The translations under genes and the position numbers were made by a program. From contig JBBPEB010000032.1 in NCBI GenBank assembly GCA_039096225.1, forward strand, positions 965,501-1,029,500: a stretch of DNA of 64,000 bases. Direction: 5' to 3'. The first letter of the stretch is position 1. Each line of letters starts with the position of its first letter. The notes under the pieces were generated by a model. That model searched no databases. It was not told the DNA's origin and was given only the letters and a program-made list of their open reading frames with translations. The DNA comes from Blastocystis sp. Blastoise. Its lineage: Eukaryota > Sar > Bigyra > Opalinata > Blastocystidae. Shown here in pieces: positions 1 through 14,900 of the stretch.

Positions 1-131
1 ATATTTATTACATTTATTATGGTTTTATTATGTATAATATATAGCTATTGGTGTTCAATATGCATATTCTCTTCTTCGTAATCGACTGAAAACCGCGAGT
101 AAAGAAGAAAAATATGATGTGAATATGATTT

Positions 132-217
<86 letters not shown>

Positions 218-1702
218 CAATCTATAGATATGTGAATCTTTCTTCATCTACTTATATGATCTTCTTATTAAATATTTTATTAGATATACTTAATTATTCC
301 CGTGGTTATATACTACTTTCCTATTATCTTCTCCTTCATCATCCCTCCTTACAGTGGCTTGTTGTCTTTATAAATCAATAATCGCGGGAAATACTTACTC
401 TCAAGAATATTTTAATTATGTATATATATATTCACTTTATATAACTTTTGATGTAGCATATTATATATTATTTACTATTTTATATTTGTTATTAATTATA
501 TAATATATATATATATAGATAGATATTAGACATACTACAAACAAGGCTTATTATATACTTATGAACTACAGATACATCAATATATATACTGCTACATACC
601 TCCTATAATACCAGCGTTTTATATCCCTCATTGAGAGCCATAATTATCAAAACATTATTATATGTCTTGTATATATATATATATACTATTATACTTATTA
701 TATTTAATATTTTTATTTTATTATTATATATGTTATATAGACTGATAGATAATGCGCTTTGTATATTGTAGATGATGAAAAATCTCATATATATATATAT
801 ACTAAATTATAGATATTTTTATAATTAATTTATATAGGATAAAGAAAGAGTCATATACATATATATATTTTTATTGTCTATTAACTTTTATATATGTCTT
901 CTATTATGTTATATTTAATTATATATTATTCATTTTGTTTTGTAAATATTATAGAATGAGATTATTGTAAAGAATTCTTTTCGAATAAAGTAAAATGGAA
1001 TACGTATTAATCCTGTTTATATTTTTATTAGATTTTATTATTTTATGCTGATAACAACTTGCAAACCTTCTCAATTCATTCACTTACTTGTAATATCAAC
1101 AATCCATTAAAATAAAATATATTATAATAAAAATGTTTGTAAAATGTGAATAATGAGGTTATAAACAACTATGTCAAATATATATTTTTATTCTCTATGG
1201 CATTTATATTATGAATCAAATACTATTATATATATATTACTCACAAATATTTTAAATTGAAATTACATTCTGTTAAAAATAACATTTTTTTGTTCTTTTA
1301 AGTCTAGAAACATGTTGTAATGAAGTAATCTAGCTTAATACATATAAAATACATTTATAACTCAATTTAGCATTCAAATAGACGTTTTAGTAGAAAAAAG
1401 GAGAATTTTAGAGAATTGATAACCCCTGGAAATAAAGAAATTTATAGAGACTTTTATTATAGAAAAAAAAGATTTTCTGTATTTTTAGGGCCATGTATGT
1501 ATTTTTAAAATAAATTCTAAAAAATTTCATATTTATTTTTATTTTTAATTGATTCGCAACTATTTTATATAGTTTTTAAAATGTATACTATATAATTTAT
1601 TTATTTTATATCATATAGGCTTACGGGTCCGTCGAAATAGCTTCAAATAGGTCCTGATTCCTCTTCATATTTTAAAGTTAACTCATGAGTTGTGTGGTTT
1701 AG
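1..1702. other. AT-rich intergenic sequence with microsatellites
   Basis: No convincing coding exon is visible. The stretch holds a pure TA run at about 135-182 followed by a TTA run to about 212, and further short TA runs. A less AT-rich patch near 1618-1652 could be an upstream exon of the tentative gene at 1703-2108, but in-frame stops prevent a clear join. Confidence 0.6.
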
Positions 1703-2108
1703 GTGATCCGAAATCCGGTGCTATAAAAGGTATATATTTTTACATTGTTGTAGTTTTTTATTAATATTATCTTCTATAGGTTCAGATGTTGTAGGAGGTC
1801 TCGCTAGTCGACAACTTCATGGTTCTAAAGGTATTTAATTATATTAATATTTTTTGAAATTAACTATTTTTTATTTTTATATAGGTTCTAGGTTTTCTCA
1901 GTGGTTCCGATTGGTCAACAATTTCTTGGTGGTTGAAGGTATATTATTATATTATATATATTTGTTTACATCTATTTTTATAGTTGTGGTTTTTCTTCAT
2001 GGAGTCGCTTTAGAAGTTTCATTACAAGGTATATATTAATTTATTATCTATATTATTATTATTTCTATTATTTTTATATGTATAGTCATCAAAATGGTTC
2101 CCACTTAG
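1703..2108 (+). CDS. Tentative mini-exon gene, C-terminal part only
   Basis: Unrecognised. Five short, less AT-rich blocks sit between introns that begin GTAT and end AG: 1703-1729 (27 nt), 1780-1830 (51), 1885-1938 (54), 1984-2028 (45) and 2086-2108. Every junction is phase 1, the full internal blocks are multiples of three, and the joined frame stays open until a TAG at 2106-2108. The predicted tail contains SDVVGGLASRQLHGSK and SRFSQWFRLVNNFLVVE, which I cannot place in a family. The 5' part is not identified, because the upstream patch at 1618-1652 carries stops in the required frame. It may be the end of a small real gene, or a decayed gene whose splice sites persist. The evidence is the consistent phase, not homology. 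Confidence 0.3.
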
Positions 2109-2945
2109 TTAAAACAAACAAAAATAATTATTATTTTTCTTATTTTTCTTATTTTTCTTATTGTTTTAATTATTATATTATTATTTATTGTCTTTTGTTA
2201 ATATAATTTTAATTATCATTCACACAACGATTAAATTAATAAATAAGACAGGTTTTATCCAACAAATAGCACCCAAATTCTATCTTTAAAATACTTGATA
2301 ATGTGTTTAAAATGTGTATTAGAGAAAAATATAGATACCTTTAGAGCAGATAAAATACAAATAGACATATATTTGCCTTGTGTTAGAAAAGAAAAACACC
2401 AAAAACTGCTCTTAAAAAAAAGATGCCAGCTGTGTCAGACGTGTTAGATAACTTCCTGGCATATGGTTAGAGAAGAAAATGGCTCATTTTTTAGATAAGG
2501 TTTTGTTACCCAATAGATAGATTTTTTTACTAAAAACAAAATGCCTACTAGTGAATAGACAGATATTTGCCTTGTGTTAGAAAAGAAAAACACCAAAAAC
2601 TGCTCTTAAAAAAAAAGATGCCAGCTGGGTCAGACGTGTTAGATAACTTCCTGGCATATGGTTAGAGAAGATTTTTTGTCGTTAGATAAGAAAATAGCCC
2701 TTTTTTTAGATAAGGTTTTGGTTACCCATTAGATAGATTTTTTTACTAAAAAACAAAATGCCTACTAGTGATTGTTGAACACAAAAAAAAATAAAAAAAA
2801 ATATCGAAAACTGGAAGTTCGTTTCTTTTTTCAGAACTTTCTCTTTTTTATAAAAATGAACGAGAAGTACCTTTTAAAATAAAAATTTTCATCTAAAATT
2901 TTTTGCTTATTTAATTATTTATTATCATTTTAATTATACCCTTTC
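2109..2945. other. Intergenic sequence with tandem duplication
   Basis: No gene is seen. The stretch contains the tandem duplication at 2361-2771 and then a poly-A/T rich segment that is presumably the upstream region of the ER chaperone gene starting at 2946. Confidence 0.6.
2361..2771. repeat. Tandem duplication, about 194-bp unit
   Basis: Two near-identical copies lie head to tail: 2361-2554 and 2555 to about 2771. Both contain TTTGCCTTGTGTTAGAAAAG, the phrase GATGCCAGCTG-GTCAGACGTGTTAG, and end in AAAATGCCTACTAGTGA. Copy 2 carries an insertion of roughly 20 bp after GGTTAGAGAAG. No open frame or terminal repeats are recognised. Confidence 0.85.
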
Positions 2946-5560
2946 ATGATTAAAATGTCTTTAAATATGATTCATCTCTTCTTATTTTTCATGACCATTG
3001 TCAATGCAGCTATTCTTGGTATCGATTATGGTTCTGATTTCATGGTAGTCTCTATTATTCGTCCTGGTGCACCTGTAGAAGCTGCATTAGATTTCAACAG
3101 TAAACGAAAGACACCTACAGCTATTCTCTTCGAAGACTCTGCAACTACTTTTGGTTATGATGCTGTAGGTGCTGGTGCTAGAAAACCTCATAATGTATTA
3201 AATCACTTCAGTCGTTTCATTGCTCAAGGAACACAATCTGAATATGTTGGATATTTTAAAGATTTAGCTTATCCTTTTGAATTTGTTCCTAATAATCGTT
3301 CTACTTTAGATGTGAAGTTCCCTGAAAATACTGGATTCAAGGATATTGAAACTCTTTCTTCTGAAGAAGTTTCTGCTTTATTATTAGAATATGCAAAGAC
3401 TATTGGTGAACATGCTGATGATGGAAAAGAAATCAAAGATGTTGCTATAGCTGTTCCTGCTTTTTGGACTCATCACCAAAGAATGGCTATAAAGAATGCT
3501 GCTCGTTTAGCTGGTTTAAATGTATTAACTTTAATTGATTACCCTACTTCTGCAGCACTTCAATATTCTATTAATAAGATATTCCCAAATAGTACTCAGA
3601 AAGTTATGTTTTATGATATGGGAGGTTCTTCTACTCATGTTGTTATAGCTGAATATTCTACAAAAGTAATTCCTAAACAAGTTCCTAAGAGATATTTTAG
3701 AATATTATCAAAAACTTGGGATGAATTCTTAGGAGGAAATAATATTGATATTGAATTAATGAATTATTTTATTAATGATTTTGAAAAGAAAACTAATTTG
3801 GATGTATCCAATCAATATAAAGTACTTCATAAATTCCGTACTTTAGCTACTAAATATAAAGAGGTCATGACAGTAAATGAACGTATTCCTGTACATGAAG
3901 GAAGTATATATCAAGAGAAAGATTATAGTTTATTATTAGAACGAAAAACATTGAATTCACTTATAGAGAAAGATATTGCCGATCGTATAGCTGCACCTGC
4001 TCTTCAAGCACTCCAAGATGCTGGACTTACTAGTGTAAGCTTTATTTTTATTTTTGTTTTTATTTTATTTTTATGTTTATTTTTGTTTTTGTTTTATTTT
4101 TATTTTTATAATTATTTTTATACTTGATTTTATAAATTTTTTTTATACTTTATTTTATAACTTATTATAATAATGAATACCTATATCTTTATATAATAGG
4201 GTGATTTATATGGTGTTGAGATTATTGGTGGAGGTGTACGGGTCCCTCTTATTCAGAACATTCTTAAGAAGGCTCTTCATAAGGAGACTCTTGATACTCA
4301 TATGAATGGAGATGAAACTGTTGCTTTTGGTATATAGATATATATATAGATATTGATGGCTTAATTTATTTTATTATTTAATTATAGATCTATTATATAT
4401 ATATATATAGATGACTTGATTTGATTTATTATTTCATTATAGATCTATTATATATATATATATATATATAGGAGCTGCGTTCCGTGCTGCTAATTTAAGT
4501 CGTGCGTTTAAAACTCGATTTATAGGTATGACTGATTATAATCCTTATAGTGTGAAACTTCATCTCTATCGAAATAATGATGATGAATCATTTAATGAAG
4601 AAGAAGAAGAACCTAGAAATCAAGATTTCATATATAATAAAGGAGAAGAAGGATATACTATTGATCTTTTCAAAAAAGGAAGTAATTATAAATCACAAAA
4701 AACCGTGGGATTCCATGCTTACAAAGATTTCTATGTTCATGTTTATTATAATGATTCTACTCAACTCTCCAAAGGCAATCCTACCACTATATATCGTTAC
4801 AAAGTGTCTGGTGTTAAGGAGGCGTTGAATTCCGTTAATAATCGTATTGGATCCCCCAATATTACTATGATTTATGTGAATGACGCTGATGGTACTATTT
4901 ATGTACGTGACGCATTCATGAAGATTCGCTATGAAGGACAAGAAGAAATTGAGATCGATGTTCCGCTCTCTGAACAGACAGTTGATAACAATAATACTAC
5001 TACTGCTTCTGATAATAATGATACTACTACTACTACTACTACTGCTTCTGATAATAATGATACTACAACTGCTACTACTCCAGAATCAGATACTGTTTCT
5101 GATGATGCTGAAACACCTGCTGAGAATACGGAAACACCCAGTGAAGACACAGAAACGCCTGCTGAAAATACAACTGAAACTTCTGAAAAACCAAAGGGTG
5201 AAGAGAATAATTCTACAGAAACTGACACTGATAATGAAGAGAAGAAGAAAGAAGAAAAACCAAAAACTATGAAGAAGAAGATTATGGTTAATAAGAAGAA
5301 GATTCGTAAGATTCGTTTAACGTTGACTCCTGTTTATCTGGATAATGAAGAATATATATATCAACTCAACGATGATGAATTTAAAGCTAGTCAAGAAAAA
5401 TTAAAGTATATTCGTCGTATGAATGAGAAGAAGAGAGAGCATGGAAAAGCAGTCAATGATTTTGAAGGATATATATATTATGCTCAACAGCGTATTACTG
5501 AAGATGATTATATCAGTCATAGTCAAGAAGGAGAAATACAAGTATATATATTATAATATT

Positions 5561-5652
<92 letters not shown>

Positions 5653-6228
5653 GAGATTGAGACTTTATTATCTTCCATGGATGATTGGTTTGCTGAAGAA
5701 GCTGATGATACTACACCAACGAAAGTATATAAAGATAAATATTTGGAGATGAAGAGCGCTGTAGAAGTCGTAGAGAATCGTATTGCTGAAGAAAAAGCAA
5801 AGATTGAAAAAGAAAGAAAAGAAAAAGAAGAAGCAGAACGAAAGAAGAAAGAAGAAGAAGAAAAGAAAAAGAAAGAAGAAGAAGATAAGAAAAAGAAAGA
5901 AGAAGAAACAAAGAAAAAAGACAATGAAAAATCTTCTTCTGAAGAGAATACAACAGCTACAGAAGTAAAGATGGAGAAAGCTGATGAAGAATCAAAGAAT
6001 ACTAATTCAGCAACTGAAGATGATAAAGAAACTGAAGAATTCAAAAATATGTCTGAAGCTGAACAAAAAACCTATTTTGATAATAAATTAAAAGATTTAA
6101 AGAAACGATATAGAGAAGAAATGAATAAAGAAGGAAAAGAATTCAATGAAAAAGAATTCGATGATATTTTCAATAACATTAAATTAAAGAAAAACCCAAA
6201 TCTCAAGAAAGAAGAGCCTGAATTATAA
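2946..6228 (+). CDS. HYOU1: ER-lumenal Hsp110/Hsp170-type chaperone (HYOU1/LHS1)
   Basis: Large Hsp70 relative of the ER lumen, acting in folding and as nucleotide exchange factor for BiP. Exons 2946-4034, 4200-4329, 4472-5541 and 5656-6228 keep phase and give about 953 residues, close to the roughly 1,000 of animal HYOU1. A hydrophobic signal (MIHLFLFFMTIVNA) precedes an ATPase domain: ILGIDYGSDFMVVSIIRPG at the first phosphate loop, the HYOU1-typical RRKTP-like KRKTPTAI, FYDMGGSSTHV, and EIIGGGVRVPLIQ spanning the exon 1-2 region. The second half has a Thr/Asp/Glu-rich linker (about residues 540-630) and Lys/Glu-rich helices. The protein ends EPEL, which only loosely resembles a KDEL-type retrieval signal. 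ATG at 2955 or 2967 could also be the start; the signal peptide remains either way. Confidence 0.93.
5542..5655. repeat. AAT trinucleotide microsatellite filling an intron
   Basis: The third intron of the ER chaperone gene is mostly an (AAT)n run of roughly 85 bp. The acceptor used is the AG at 5654-5655, because only that one keeps the frame. Confidence 0.85.
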
Positions 6229-6877
6229 TCATGTTGTTTTTGTTCTATGTTTTTACATACTTTATTTTCTTCAATGTATAATATAATTCATAATTATTAT
6301 ATATATTATATATTGTTTTGCCTTATTGGGTCGTTCTATTATTTTTCCTCTACTTGTTTTCTCTTTTTTTCATTAATTGTTGAGGTATTTTATTTACTCT
6401 TTTAACTATGGTTTTCTTATTTGTTTTGTCTTTCATTTTATTTATATTAAATAATATACGTTATTTTTGGTGTGTAAGTAAATCAAGTTGACTATTCATA
6501 TTTGAGTATTTAATATATTAAAATGCATTAATTATTTAAAGATTACTTAGTGTGAAAAATAAGAGAATTTTAATAGAATATATAGATGATATTTTCAAAG
6601 AGTTATAAGAATGATTTTAAAATAAGCTAAAAAAAAACAAGATATGTGTATGTATATCAACTGATAAATACGAATAATAAAGGCAAATGATTACAATAAC
6701 AAATAAATAAATATAAAAAATAGAAAAAAAGTGAATAATACATCACAATATTTATGACAATGATGATTATTAAATGCCTAAATAGATAAAAATGAAAGAA
6801 TAGAATAGAAACGAAAGGATAGATTATAGATCCTATTCATATATAGAATCGTATCACATATGTCTTTCTTATTATAT
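6229..6877. other. Convergent 3' intergenic region
   Basis: This is AT-rich sequence between two converging genes, presumably holding both 3' UTRs. Nothing else is seen. Confidence 0.6.
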
Positions 6878-8892
<2,015 letters not shown>

Positions 8893-8973
8893 GACAACTG
8901 CAGGATTCGAACCTGCGCGGGCAAAGCCCAGTAGATTTCTAGTCTACCTCCTTAACCACTCGGACAAATTGTC
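8893..8973 (-). tRNA. tRNA-Ser (anticodon AGA)
   Basis: Read on the minus strand the 81-nt sequence folds as a class II tRNA. The acceptor is GACAATT paired with AGTTGTC (one G-T pair), with a D-arm TCCGAGTGGTTAAGGA, an anticodon stem GTAGA/TCTAC with loop CTAGAAA giving AGA, a long variable arm TGGGCTTTGCCCG, and a T-arm GCAGGTTCGAATCCTGC. The long variable arm and AGA anticodon identify serine. There is no intron and no encoded CCA. A T-run follows. Confidence 0.97.
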
Positions 8974-9592
8974 TATAAAAATTCTTTTCTAACTTATATG
9001 ATTAAAATAATATTTTGTCCAATATGACTCTTGTTTATCCATTTTATTTCGTTACTTTTATGTTATTATACTATTTTAAATCACTTAATTGAAATTATAC
9101 GATAATTACAAATATTTTAGTAATTTGTTTTGATAAAAAAATGATTATCTATTTATGACTAATTTATTCACAATATCTATTAACAATATTTTATTCTAAA
9201 AATAATAATGAGTATGAATAGCCAAAATTAGATAGTTTTTCTCAGTCTTCTCTTTCAATAAGAATTTTGCAACGAGCAATTTCTTACGAGATTAATAACA
9301 GATTATTGGATTTAATTCAAGAATTATTCTGAAAACTCTTTTGAGAAAAACAGAACCAGTCTAATTGACATCTGTGCTAATTTAAGATATAGAAATAAAT
9401 TTTCTTGGAGTATATTTTCTACTTAGGGTATAGTTTGACACCTCGTGGAGTCACGTAAAGCACAAAGTGTGTTTAAAGAATGAAGAAAAGAAATAACCGT
9501 GATTAAATGATGCAAGAAAAAGGGAATCTTTCCAAAAAATTTGGTTTAATTATTTAACAACAAAGAGTTCTATTGATAATAGAAGCATTCAA
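8974..9592. other. Intergenic region
   Basis: No gene is supported. This AT-rich sequence lies between the tRNA-Ser gene and the large surface-protein gene. Confidence 0.55.
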
Positions 9593-10412
9593 ATGTATCT
9601 ATTCTGTTATATAATTGTCTTGCTAGGATGGATAATACAATGTAATTTTTTTATTTTTCTACAATGATTATGGTTTGTAGGTAATTCTATTTGTTATTCT
9701 CCTACAATAACAATCAATCTCGTGCGGAATATATCTAAATATAATAAAGGTGAGAAATTAACACTTTATGAAGGAGATGAAATTACTGGAGTCATTCAAT
9801 ATCAATGGGAAAGTAAATCCTCAAGTGTTGGAACTATAACTGAATCCATTTGTTTGTTACCGAAGCGTCATACGATTGTAATGGAAAGTTTGTATGTAAT
9901 TATTGTCTATTTTTGTGAATAGTTTTATTTAGAACTGGAAATGGTTGGGGTGATGCGTCAAATGAGAATATATACACGTTCAGTGACAGTAGAAATTTAA
10001 ATTTTGTTGCCTATATGCCATATCATATAGCAAATACATATTTTATTGATTATCTTGTTGTAGATAGTATATATATATTGTGTTATGGAAAGGATATATT
10101 CTACTGTGTTATCTAATATATATATATATATATATATTGTTATTGTTATTCTTTCTAGTTAATATGATTCGTGGATTTGGGACAGAATATAAGTATTTAT
10201 TTTCAGATGATATCGAATATAGTTGGACGTCTTCAGATTTCGATGATTCGACATGGTTAACTACTTCTTCTTATATGCCTTCTTCCTCTTTGTTCTTATT
10301 ATCTCGTAATCCATTCACTATTGATGACTCTATTGTCGGTCTACGTATATACGTAAAAGCTTATTATTCATTTCATATTTTTGTTAATGGAAGAGAAGTA
10401 GGATTAATAACC

Positions 10413-10452
<40 letters not shown>

Positions 10453-11904
10453 GATTATATTATAGATTACATAATACTAATCCTGATGTTCCTTTTTCAA
10501 AGTATATATTATAATGATTATAATAAGAATAATTATTATAACTATTTCTTTTATTCACTGTCCTATCTTTTTATTCTTTAATTATATATATATATATAGA
10601 TTAGAGCCTTATATAATTATTGTACCTCGGTATTACCTTCTCTATACAACTACTACGAATATAGTTTGCTTATTATTCTTTGCTAGTCGTTCTTCTACTA
10701 TTATGTATGAATATAGTGTCACTACTATTGTCTCCAAAGAAGGTATATATATAGATATATATAGATATATAAATCTTATTCTATATAAATAATAACTCTT
10801 ATTTTATATAGATTATCCAATTACAATACAGAATTCGTATTTATTTGGCGCTATGACGTGCAAGGCAGTCGAAACACCATCCTGCGACAGTCTTCTTGCC
10901 CCATTCTCAACGACTTCTCTCTCTATCGTAGGAAATACACTCACTGCCACATTAACTGTCGCAAATAGAACGTATATATCATACTATAAATAGATATTAT
11001 GATTTATTCTTATTCATATATATACTCTTTTCTTTCTTCCTCTCATTATATGTATATGTGCATTTTTTTTTCTCTATATATATATATATATATTTCTCTC
11101 TCTCTCTCTATATATATATAGTATTCTTTGGTTCAATCAATATGTATTAAGCTTAAGTCATTCTATGGCTACTTCTATTTCTGCTTCTTGGAATGTATAT
11201 GGTGTTACGAATGGGTATCAAAGAATTGTATTAGATCGAAAGAGAGATATTCAATTCACATCTACATATACTTCAGAAACTTCTAAACTATATACATCAA
11301 ACTATTTATTCTCTCAAGTCACATTAGAATTATGTATATATATTTATTTATATATTTATTAATATTTATTTATTTATATTTATTTACTTATTTATTAATT
11401 AATTAATTTATATTTATTTATTTCTACTTCCAAGTATATATATATATATATCTATTCTATTCATAGATGATGTTGATCCCAATAATTTTAAAGTAGATAT
11501 GTTTGGGTTATTTATTAATAATTTCCCTTATCAACCAGATACTCTTCTTTATAATTCTCAAGTCAATCTATATGTTGGAAAAGAACCTGTATTCTTATAT
11601 CCATATACAAATGTATATACATCATTTTCTGTTCAACCCCAATTCCCCGCGGGAATCGAGATTAATGAGGAAACAGGTACTATTGCTGTGGATCTATGGG
11701 GAGATTATCCATGGACATCTACCTATAAAATAACAGCTATTCATAGTCAGGAACAAACAAATAGCTCTTTCTTTTTGACTGTTTATTTTCATAGTATTTA
11801 TATAGATATACAATAAAATTGTTATATATATATATATTTTTTTTTATATATTGTCTTTTTTATTATATATATAATATTATTTATCATTTTGTATAGTAAC
11901 TTTA

Positions 11905-11940
<36 letters not shown>

Positions 11941-14900
11941 TTTTTTATTATATATACTATTATTTATCATTTTATTTATTTTGATTTCTACATATATATA
12001 TATATAGCTTGTCTTTATCCTCAGTATATTCCTGTATATATACAATGGCAAGTTACGAATACTACTCAATATTCCTATACAATAACCTCTTTTTCAAATA
12101 CTGTTCTTCATTCCTCTACAACACCTTATTATGAACCTTATACTTATCTTTGTATACCTGCTGCCGACTTCACTGTAACTCTATATTATAACGGTATATC
12201 TCCTCTTCCTACAAATGATGATGGACCCAATAATCGACTGTTTATTAATCTCCGTTATGAACAAGAGGAACAGTTCTTAATGAATACCATTAGCTTCAAA
12301 GGATCTACTACTTCGAATAATACTACTGTTCCTGTAGCTTATCCTCTTTACTATGGATTTTATGACAATTTATATATAGATCAACAAACAATTAATAATA
12401 GAGTATATACAGAATTAACTATACCTGATACTCCATTTAAACAAGGAACTCCATCTGTTAGTCGTCTTTGGATACTTAAATATCGTATTAATATTCCAAA
12501 TATAGAAACATTTGTAGGTTATGAAATCAAGATCCATATTCACGGGGGATTCGTGTTTTATTTGGGATCACAGGAAGTATTTCGTTATAATGTCGAAAGA
12601 GGGGATATTTCTGATTCTTTAGGTCTCCTTAATGATCAAGATCAATATATATGGTATACATTCTTTGGTGATCTTCAATTCTTTTCGAAAACTAATAATT
12701 GGTTCTTATTCTTTATTCTAAATCCGACTGAAATCGATCTGAAAGCTGTTGATTTTCAAATGACTTATCGTTATATTCCTGTCGATACATCCCTCACTTC
12801 CTTATGGTCTATATATACTACTATATCTAATGTTATTTATAATATCCATAGAACTCCTATTATTAATAATTCTTCGAATCATTCAAATACATTAAATGGT
12901 ACTAATCCTCTTCATAAATATACTAATTCTCATTCATTTTCTTCTTCTTCTTCTTCTTCTTCTCATTCATTTTCTTCTTCTCCTGATTCATTTTCTTCTT
13001 CTCCCTCTTCTCCTCAGAATACTTATGTTACTAATACTATTATTAGTAATGCTATGACTACATCTACATACTCCAATCCTCTATATCTCTTTGATCAAAA
13101 TTACTATACATATTTCATATTCCAAACAAAAGATATTTCGAAACCTGTTAATATATCTATAGAAATGGATCTTCATATGGCTATTTATTTCAATATGTAT
13201 TGTATCATTAGTTCTTATTCTCCTTCTATTACCGATCCCTCCAATTGGAATCTCTATGGCGTTCTCTATACTGGGGAAGAAGTTCTCCTCGACACACAAT
13301 TAAACGTCCATTTCTCTATAGCCCAAGAACGTAAATGTTTCTATATACCAACCTCTACATCATTCTATACTAAAATCATTATAAGATTTCTACATCATTT
13401 GATTGAAACTGCTACTACATATTCTATATCAGATATTGAATTCTATATAGAGAATCTCTCTAATAAATATCTTACAAAGATGGATCTATATATATCATCT
13501 TTAGATAGTTATTATCTTAATAATATCCCTGTTATCTATACGAAATCACCTTATTATTATAAATTATTTATTACTCCTTCTCCCAAACATCTTCTCTTCG
13601 ACACTAGTACAGCTACATTATATGGAGTTGTAAAAGAAGATGAATATGATTCATTTATTATTTCTGGATATGCATTAGATAATACTACTGTTTCTAAATC
13701 TATATCGTTTCATCATCAATATTGTTATTATCCTTATGTAGATCTCTCTATTGTTATCTATACAAATATATATGGCTATGATTATTACTTTAAATTATCT
13801 TCTTTTACTTCAGGTACTTTATTCTCATTACCTTCTCTTGTCTCTAATTATACCCAAACTATTCATATATGTCATGTAGTTACTTACTTTTCAATTAGTC
13901 TTTATCAGAAAATATATATTCCTGAAGGATATATAGATATACAATATAAAGTTGGAGATATTATATATAAACATATAAGCTTAACAGGAAAAGTCCCCAA
14001 TTTATCAGGATTCTTTTTAAGTTATATTATTACTCCTAGTAATTTGCTATGGAAGATTAATAATGATAATTATGATTTCGATCCTTTTTGGATGAATTCT
14101 TATAACGATAAACCATGGACTCGAGTTATTTCTAAAAATATACCTATATTTCATAGTAATACTATATATGTTATATCTGAATTCACTTTAGAAAATATAG
14201 CTACATATGATGGTTTATATATAGAAATGACTTCTTCTTATGCTTATACATTTTATATAAATGGAAGAGAAATCATTCGTCTCGGACTTCCAGAAGGACC
14301 TTTAACGAAAGATACTTTAGCTTTTGAAGTATATCCTGAAACATGTGTTCAAAAGAGACTTCTACGTCTTGGAGATATATGGATTCCTTTGAATAAGAAC
14401 GTTACTATTGCTATTGAGTTTCATCGTACACTTATAGATCAATCAAATCCTTTATTTTCATTATATATCTCGTTACCTTCTGTTACTATTCTACGTAATG
14501 ATGGACTATATGCATATTCGAAATCTAAAGAATCTAATTCTATGCTTAATCACATGCTTTCCTCTCCATTAATTGTAATACCTCCTTCTGATTCCTTCGA
14601 TGATAATGATCCACCTTATTCTCTTCAGAATGTTAATAAGATACCGGGTTCTTTTATAAAGAATGATTATATGATGAATTTATTTCTTACTGAATCCACT
14701 GATGTATATATAACAGGACCTGATTGTATAGGAACAGAAATATACTTTATATATGAAGAAGGACATCGTGAAATCATTAATTCCTATTCATTTACTTCAG
14801 GTCCAACATGTAATATGCGTCATCCCTCGTCATGGGTATTTGAAGGATCAAATGAAGAAGATGATTGGATAGTGCTAGATTACCGTAAGGATATAGTCTT

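Noticed and set aside
17-247. Minus-strand Ile/Tyr-rich frame at the window start
   Set aside because: It is a translation of TA and TTA microsatellites.
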